64,000 bases of DNA. Source: Micromonospora pallida (GTDB lineage: Bacteria; Actinomycetota; Actinomycetes; Mycobacteriales; Micromonosporaceae). The notes beneath the pieces were generated by a model that had not been told where the DNA came from, made no database searches, and worked only from the letters and a program-made list of their open reading frames with translations. Shown here in pieces: positions 60,611 through 64,000 of the stretch. The position numbers and the translations under genes are program-made. The DNA lies in the NCBI RefSeq assembly GCF_900090325.1, contig NZ_FMHW01000002.1, forward strand, positions 1,860,001 to 1,924,000, given 5' to 3'. Position 1 is the stretch's first letter. Every line of letters begins with the position of its first letter.

Positions 60611-61984
60611 GTGGGGGGTCTGCTGGGACAGGTGGCGCTGGTGGTGGTGCTGGTGCTGGTCAACGCCGCGTTGGCGGGCAGCGAGATGGCGCTGGTGTCG
60701 TTGCGGGAGGGCCAGCTACGGCGACTGGCGCAGAGCGGCGGCCGGGGAGCCCGGCTGGTCCGGCTGGCCCGGGATCCCAACCGGTACCTGGCGACCGTCC
60801 AGTTGGGCATCACCCTGGCGGGTTTCCTGGCGTCGGCGGCGACGGCGGTGTCGTTGGCGCGTCCCCTGGTGGGGCCCCTGGGGTTTCTGGGGGAGGCGGC
60901 CGGGCCGGCGGCGGTGATCGTGGTGACCGTGGTGTTGACGTTCGTCACGCTGGTGGTCGGCGAGCTGGCGCCGAAGCGGCTGGCGATGCAGCGGGCGGAG
61001 CGGTGGGGGTTGCGTGGCGCGGCTCCGTTGGCGGCGGTGGCGTGGGTGGCGCGCCCGGCGGTGTGGTTGTTGAGCGTGACCACCGACGCGCTGGTGCGGG
61101 TCGCCGGCGGGAACCCGCAGGCCGGACGGGAGGAGGTGACCGAGGAGGAGCTGCGGGAACTGCTGGCCGGCCAGCGGGGGCTGTCGGCGCAGCAGCGGGA
61201 GATCCTCACCGGCGCGTTCGACATCGCCGGTCGTACCGTGCGGGAGGTGCTGGTGGCCCGGCGGGACGTGACGGCGTTGCCGGGGCACCTGTCGCCGGCG
61301 GAGGGGATGCGCCGGCTGGCGGAGACCGGCCGGTCGCGGGCCCCGGTGACCGGTGACGGCGGCCTGGACGACGTGGCCGGGGTGGTGCACATCCGCGACC
61401 TGGTGGGGGCGGGCGCGTCGACGGTGGCCGGTCGGGCCCGACCGGCGCTGCTGCTGCCCGGCTCGGTGGCGGTGTCGGAGGCGATGCGGCGGCTGCGGGT
61501 GGAGCGGGAGCGGTTGGCGCTGGTCGTCGACGAGCGGGGCGGTGTCGACGGAATCGTCACCATGGAGGACCTGCTGGAGGAGGTCGTCGGCGAGCTGTAC
61601 GACGAGACGGACCGGGACGTCCGGGCGGTGGTGCGGGAGCCGGACGGGGCGCTGCTGCTGCCGGGCGACTTCCCGCTGCATGACCTGCCGGACGTGGGGG
61701 TGCGGGTGGGGCTGGCGCTGTCCGGGCAGTACACGACGGTGGCGGGTCTGGTCCTGGCTGGTCTGGGGCAGGTGCCACGCGGGCCGGGGGAGACGGTGTG
61801 CCTGCCGGGACTGACGCTGGAGGTGGTGCGGGTGGTCGACCGGGCGATCCGTGCGGTGCGGGTGCGGCCGGCGGACGTGGCGGCGGGCTGCCCGGGCGAC
61901 ACCGACGCGTCCCGGGCGGTGACCCGCCGGGCGCGGCGGAAGCCGGCGTCACCCCGTGGGCCGACCCGCCACCCGGATGGGTGA
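60611..61984 (+). CDS. CNNM/CorC-family transporter-like protein with CBS domains
   Basis: A 457-residue membrane protein. The N-terminal DUF21 (CNNM) region of about 190 residues has four hydrophobic segments, NAALAGSEMALVSLREGQLR and VVGELAPKRLAMQRAE. A CBS pair follows (VTEEELRELLAG, VHIRDLVGAG, GGVDGIVTMEDLLEEVVG) and a CorC/HlyC C-terminal domain (TTVAGLVLAGLGQVP). Related proteins take part in Mg/Co efflux. GGAGG lies six bases before the GTG at 60611; an upstream ATG at 60572 would overlap the previous gene. No functional link to the Sec cassette. Confidence 0.88.
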   Translation: MGGLLGQVALVVVLVLVNAALAGSEMALVSLREGQLRRLAQSGGRGARLVRLARDPNRYLATVQLGITLAGFLASAATAVSLARPLVGPLGFLGEAAGPAAVIVVTVVLTFVTLVVGELAPKRLAMQRAERWGLRGAAPLAAVAWVARPAVWLLSVTTDALVRVAGGNPQAGREEVTEEELRELLAGQRGLSAQQREILTGAFDIAGRTVREVLVARRDVTALPGHLSPAEGMRRLAETGRSRAPVTGDGGLDDVAGVVHIRDLVGAGASTVAGRARPALLLPGSVAVSEAMRRLRVERERLALVVDERGGVDGIVTMEDLLEEVVGELYDETDRDVRAVVREPDGALLLPGDFPLHDLPDVGVRVGLALSGQYTTVAGLVLAGLGQVPRGPGETVCLPGLTLEVVRVVDRAIRAVRVRPADVAAGCPGDTDASRAVTRRARRKPASPRGPTRHPDG

Positions 61985-62035
61985 CCATCACCGATACACC
62001 CCTTTTGCGGGATTTTGGGGCTTAATGTCGATGGG

Positions 62036-62221
62036 GTGAAGGACCGAGGACTACGCACGTTCGTCACCGTGCTGACCGGCCTGGTGGTGCTCTACTTCGG
62101 CAGCGCCGGGCGGGACCCGGGCGCGGAGGGTCGGGTCTCGAACGGGGTGATCGTCATGGCGCTGGCGGCCGCGCTGCTGGTGTGGCACCTGACCAGACCT
62201 GGCGGCTCCGCGGCCAAGTGA
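62036..62221 (+). CDS. Small two-helix membrane protein
   Basis: A 61-residue protein with two hydrophobic segments (TFVTVLTGLVVLYFGSA and VIVMALAAALLVWHLT) joined by a short polar loop. Function unknown. TAATGT seven bases before the GTG and no ribosome site suggest a leaderless mRNA; an alternative start upstream at 62015 (TTG) is less likely. It lies 51 bases after the CNNM gene. Confidence 0.6.
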   Translation: MKDRGLRTFVTVLTGLVVLYFGSAGRDPGAEGRVSNGVIVMALAAALLVWHLTRPGGSAAK

Positions 62222-62234
62222 GCCGCGCGGCGAG

Positions 62235-62891
62235 TCAGCGGCCGCCGGTGGCCGTCCGGGTCACCTCGGCGGCGGACTCCTCGCCGAGGGCGACCCGCAC
62301 CAGCGCCGAGGTGAGCCGGCCGACGTCGGCCGGCCCGACCAGCGCCGCAAGGTCCGCCGCCGACTGAGGCAGGCCCAGCCGGGCCGCGCCGGCCAGGGCC
62401 CGTCGGTCGGCGAACGGTCGGATGTCCGGCCACACCGTCTGCACCTCGCGCAGGAAGATGTCCGCGCCGGTGGGGCCGATTCCCGGGAACGCGGTGAGCA
62501 GCCGCCGCAGCCCGGCCAGGTCACCGTGCGCGGCGGTGTGCAGCCGCCGCAGGTCCCCCCGCCACCGGTCCAGGCACAGCCGGGCCCCGGTGCCGAGCAT
62601 CGTGGCGGTCCGCTCGTCGTAGCGGCGGTAGTGGCCGCGTCCCAACGCGTCGACCCGGTCCTGCCAGGCGGCGGCCTCCATCCGCTGCGGGGTCCGCCAC
62701 CCGGCGGCGAACAGTTCCCCGGCGGCGGCCACCGCCACCCGCGCGCGGATCCGGGTACTCAGCAGGGTGGCCAGCACCAGCAGTTGGTACAGGGCGGCGG
62801 GCCGGTCGGCCAGGCGGATCCCGGCCTCTTCGGCGTAGGTGTGGGGCTGGCAGCGCAGCAGGGCTCGCGCCACCGCGCGTTCGTCGCTCAC
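62235..62891 (-). CDS. HhH-GPD (endonuclease III-like) protein without iron-sulfur cluster
   Basis: A 218-residue protein with the helix-hairpin-helix FPGIGPTGADIFLREV and a following Asp (RPFADRR) at the place of the catalytic Asp of the endonuclease III superfamily. The usual catalytic Lys after the hairpin is replaced by Thr, and the C-terminal Cys cluster is missing. It is thus either a monofunctional glycosylase or a degenerate DNA-binding relative. GTG start. It is convergent with the small membrane protein gene, with only 13 bases between stops. Confidence 0.75.
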   Translation of the reverse strand: MSDERAVARALLRCQPHTYAEEAGIRLADRPAALYQLLVLATLLSTRIRARVAVAAAGELFAAGWRTPQRMEAAAWQDRVDALGRGHYRRYDERTATMLGTGARLCLDRWRGDLRRLHTAAHGDLAGLRRLLTAFPGIGPTGADIFLREVQTVWPDIRPFADRRALAGAARLGLPQSAADLAALVGPADVGRLTSALVRVALGEESAAEVTRTATGGR

Positions 62892-62940
62892 CGGTGGGGT
62901 CTACCCGGAGCGCGGCCGATCACCCCCGCCAGGCTGGGTT

Positions 62941-63080
62941 CAGGGCCAGCTGGTGTCGCTGGGCCGCCCTGGGCCGGCTGGTGTCGCTGGGCCGCCCTGG
63001 GCCGGCTGGTCGCGCCGGGCCGCCCTGGGCCGGCTGGACTCGCCGGGCCGTTCTGGGCCGGCTGGTCGCGCCGGGCCGCA
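62941..63080 (+). repeat. 28-bp tandem repeat, five units
   Basis: Five units of 28 bp (62941, 62969, 62997, 63025, 63053) follow the pattern CTGGGCCGGCTGG-TCGC-GGGCCGCC with few differences. Because 28 is not a multiple of three, the array is unlikely to be coding. It fills the gap between the HhH gene and the small protein at 63155. Confidence 0.8.
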
Positions 63081-63154
63081 TGGGCCCGCCGGGCCCGGGT
63101 AACCGGTGGCCGGCGGCGTACCCCGCCGCGCACCACCGACGGAAGGAGACATCC

Positions 63155-63358
63155 GTGTCGAATCCACAACAGCCGGAGCTGCGGCGCAACGCCCGTAACG
63201 ACGCGGTGCAGGACGCCAAGGGACCCGGTGCGAACGGCCATCCGCTCGGCGGGTCCCGCACCGGCGACCGGGGCCGCCCGGTGCCACGCGGGCAGACCTC
63301 GCCGTACGGGCCGTCCGGTGAGTCGGTGGCCGAGGACGACAGCGACCGCCGGCGCTAA
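63155..63358 (+). CDS. Small hydrophilic protein, unknown
   Basis: A 67-residue, highly polar, probably disordered protein rich in Arg, Asp, Gly and Pro (SNPQQPELRRNARNDAVQDA and PVPRGQTSPYGPSGES). GGAAGGAGA eight bases before the GTG gives a good ribosome site. It overlaps the end of the opposing membrane protein gene by 4 bases at the stops. No homologous domain recognised. Confidence 0.7.
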   Translation: MSNPQQPELRRNARNDAVQDAKGPGANGHPLGGSRTGDRGRPVPRGQTSPYGPSGESVAEDDSDRRR

Positions 63359-63819
63359 CCCCGGCGGGGCGGCCGCAGCCGGTACCAGGTGGCGGCGGCC
63401 GCCACCCCGTACGCCAGGTGCGGCACCAGGTCGCTCAGCCAGTCCGTGCGGCTCCACCGGCGCGGGTCGGTCACCCCCAGGGCAGTCATCGTCCCGTCGG
63501 ACAGCGCCATCACGCCCGCGCCGAGCAGCGTCACCGCCACCGTCGGCGCGATCCGACGTCGCCGGGCGAGCATCGCAAACGCCGCGCCGGCGCCGACGCC
63601 CAGCCCGTACCCGAGCAGCGCGCCCAGGCCGGCGCGGCGGTTGGGTGCCCGGCCGTCCGCCCCGAGGTCGACGTGCGCGACCCCGGCCAGCCGGTCGACG
63701 GTGTCGTCCGGGGTGCTGCTGGCCGGCCGCCCCCGCACCACCATGTCCAGGTAGCTGACCGTGTTGAGCGCGGCCGTGCCGGCCGCGCCCGCGATCATCC
63801 CGTCAACCATGGCGGTCAT
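63355..63819 (-). CDS. Small membrane protein, unknown
   Basis: A 154-residue protein with about four hydrophobic segments (MIAGAAGTAALNTVSYL, LLGYGLGVGAGAAFAMLA, TVAVTLLGAGVMAL and VPHLAYGVAAAATWYRL). Similar small membrane proteins of unknown role are frequent in actinomycetes. The ATG overlaps the stop of the upstream gene (ATGA), so the two form an operon entering from beyond the window edge. Confidence 0.75.
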   Translation of the reverse strand: MTAMVDGMIAGAAGTAALNTVSYLDMVVRGRPASSTPDDTVDRLAGVAHVDLGADGRAPNRRAGLGALLGYGLGVGAGAAFAMLARRRRIAPTVAVTLLGAGVMALSDGTMTALGVTDPRRWSRTDWLSDLVPHLAYGVAAAATWYRLRPPRRG

Positions 63820-64000
63820 CTCGGGTCACCCGGCTCCCGTTCGGCCTTCGGGCCGAAGGTCCGTTCGCCGCGTACCACGCCCCGCTGTCCCCGGTCCTCC
63901 TGCAGGATCCGGTTGGCGACCTCGTTGGCCTCGTCGTCGGCGGCCCGCCCGGAATCCTCGACCAGCTTGCGCAGTCGGGCCCGTTCCTTGTCGTACGCGT
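63816..64000 (-). CDS. Partial hydrophilic protein, 5' end outside window
   Basis: The last about 60 residues of a gene that runs off the right edge. They are highly charged and helical (YDKERARLRKLVEDSGRAAD, then NRILQEDRGQRG) and end TFGPKAEREPGDPR. Its TGA overlaps the ATG of the membrane protein gene. No function can be assigned from this fragment. Confidence 0.6.
   Translation of the reverse strand, partial: AYDKERARLRKLVEDSGRAADDEANEVANRILQEDRGQRGVVRGERTFGPKAEREPGDPR

Noticed and set aside
62941..63080. CRISPR array
   Set aside because: Units are head-to-tail without unique spacers, and there are no cas genes.

Overview
The window is about 72 % or more G+C by eye, with almost every third codon position G or C, many GTG starts, 4-base ATGA/GTGA gene overlaps, an S-(hydroxymethyl)mycothiol dehydrogenase and a SapB-type class III lanthipeptide operon. 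Together these point to a mycothiol-producing filamentous actinomycete, most likely Micromonosporaceae (Micromonospora or a close relative). This is inferred from gene content only.

Layout. 1-2186: the end of a molybdate ABC importer (modABC). 2215-2996: a Clp_N/HTH protein behind a promoter covered by two identical palindromes. 3146-13732: a SapB/AmfS-like lanthipeptide region. It holds the synthetase, a 38-residue precursor and two ABC exporters in one leftward operon, flanked by two RamR-like orphan response regulators (one frameshifted) and a secreted subtilase. 13983-17747: kynureninase, a D,D-carboxypeptidase, a BON protein and a STAS protein. 18149-19507: a TnpB element of IS200/IS605 type with a clear right-end hairpin. 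19531-29041: a probable RiPP natural-product locus. On the minus strand it has a ferritin-like di-iron protein, two tiny paralogous precursor peptides, a B12-binding-type radical SAM RiPP maturase, a small partner protein, a P450 and a frameshifted MFS exporter. On the plus strand are a TPP-dependent E1 alpha/beta pair and a class III aminotransferase. 29405-32332: a large LAL/LuxR regulator. 32360-34265: RtcB RNA ligase facing archease. 35098-38262: a monooxygenase/SDR/hydrolase operon. 38425-40139: mycothiol-dependent formaldehyde oxidation. 40431-50421: assorted secreted, transport and redox genes, with a repeat-rich 0.9-kb intergenic region. 50492-51489: a nucleotidyltransferase pair resembling a toxin-antitoxin system. 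51748-60330: a compact selenocysteine cassette, comprising a formate dehydrogenase with in-frame UGA and SECIS, its Fe-S and membrane subunits, tRNA-Sec, selA and selB. 60394-64000: small and membrane proteins, an HhH glycosylase-like protein and a 28-bp tandem repeat.

How it works together. modABC would supply molybdenum for the Mo/W-bis-MGD formate dehydrogenase, although formate dehydrogenases can also use tungsten. The mycothiol pathway releases formate that this enzyme could oxidise. RtcB and archease form a known enzyme and activator pair. The two RiPP loci share an architecture: a precursor with a very strong Shine-Dalgarno sequence, followed directly by a GC-rich hairpin before the next gene. 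That should give more precursor than enzyme. Several genes lack a Shine-Dalgarno sequence and have a TANNNT hexamer 6-7 nt before the start codon, as expected for leaderless mRNAs.

Two genes (6663-7246 and 22912-24263) are broken by what looks like the loss of one G in a G-run. These may be sequencing errors or real mutations. No computation was run. All family assignments come from reading motifs.
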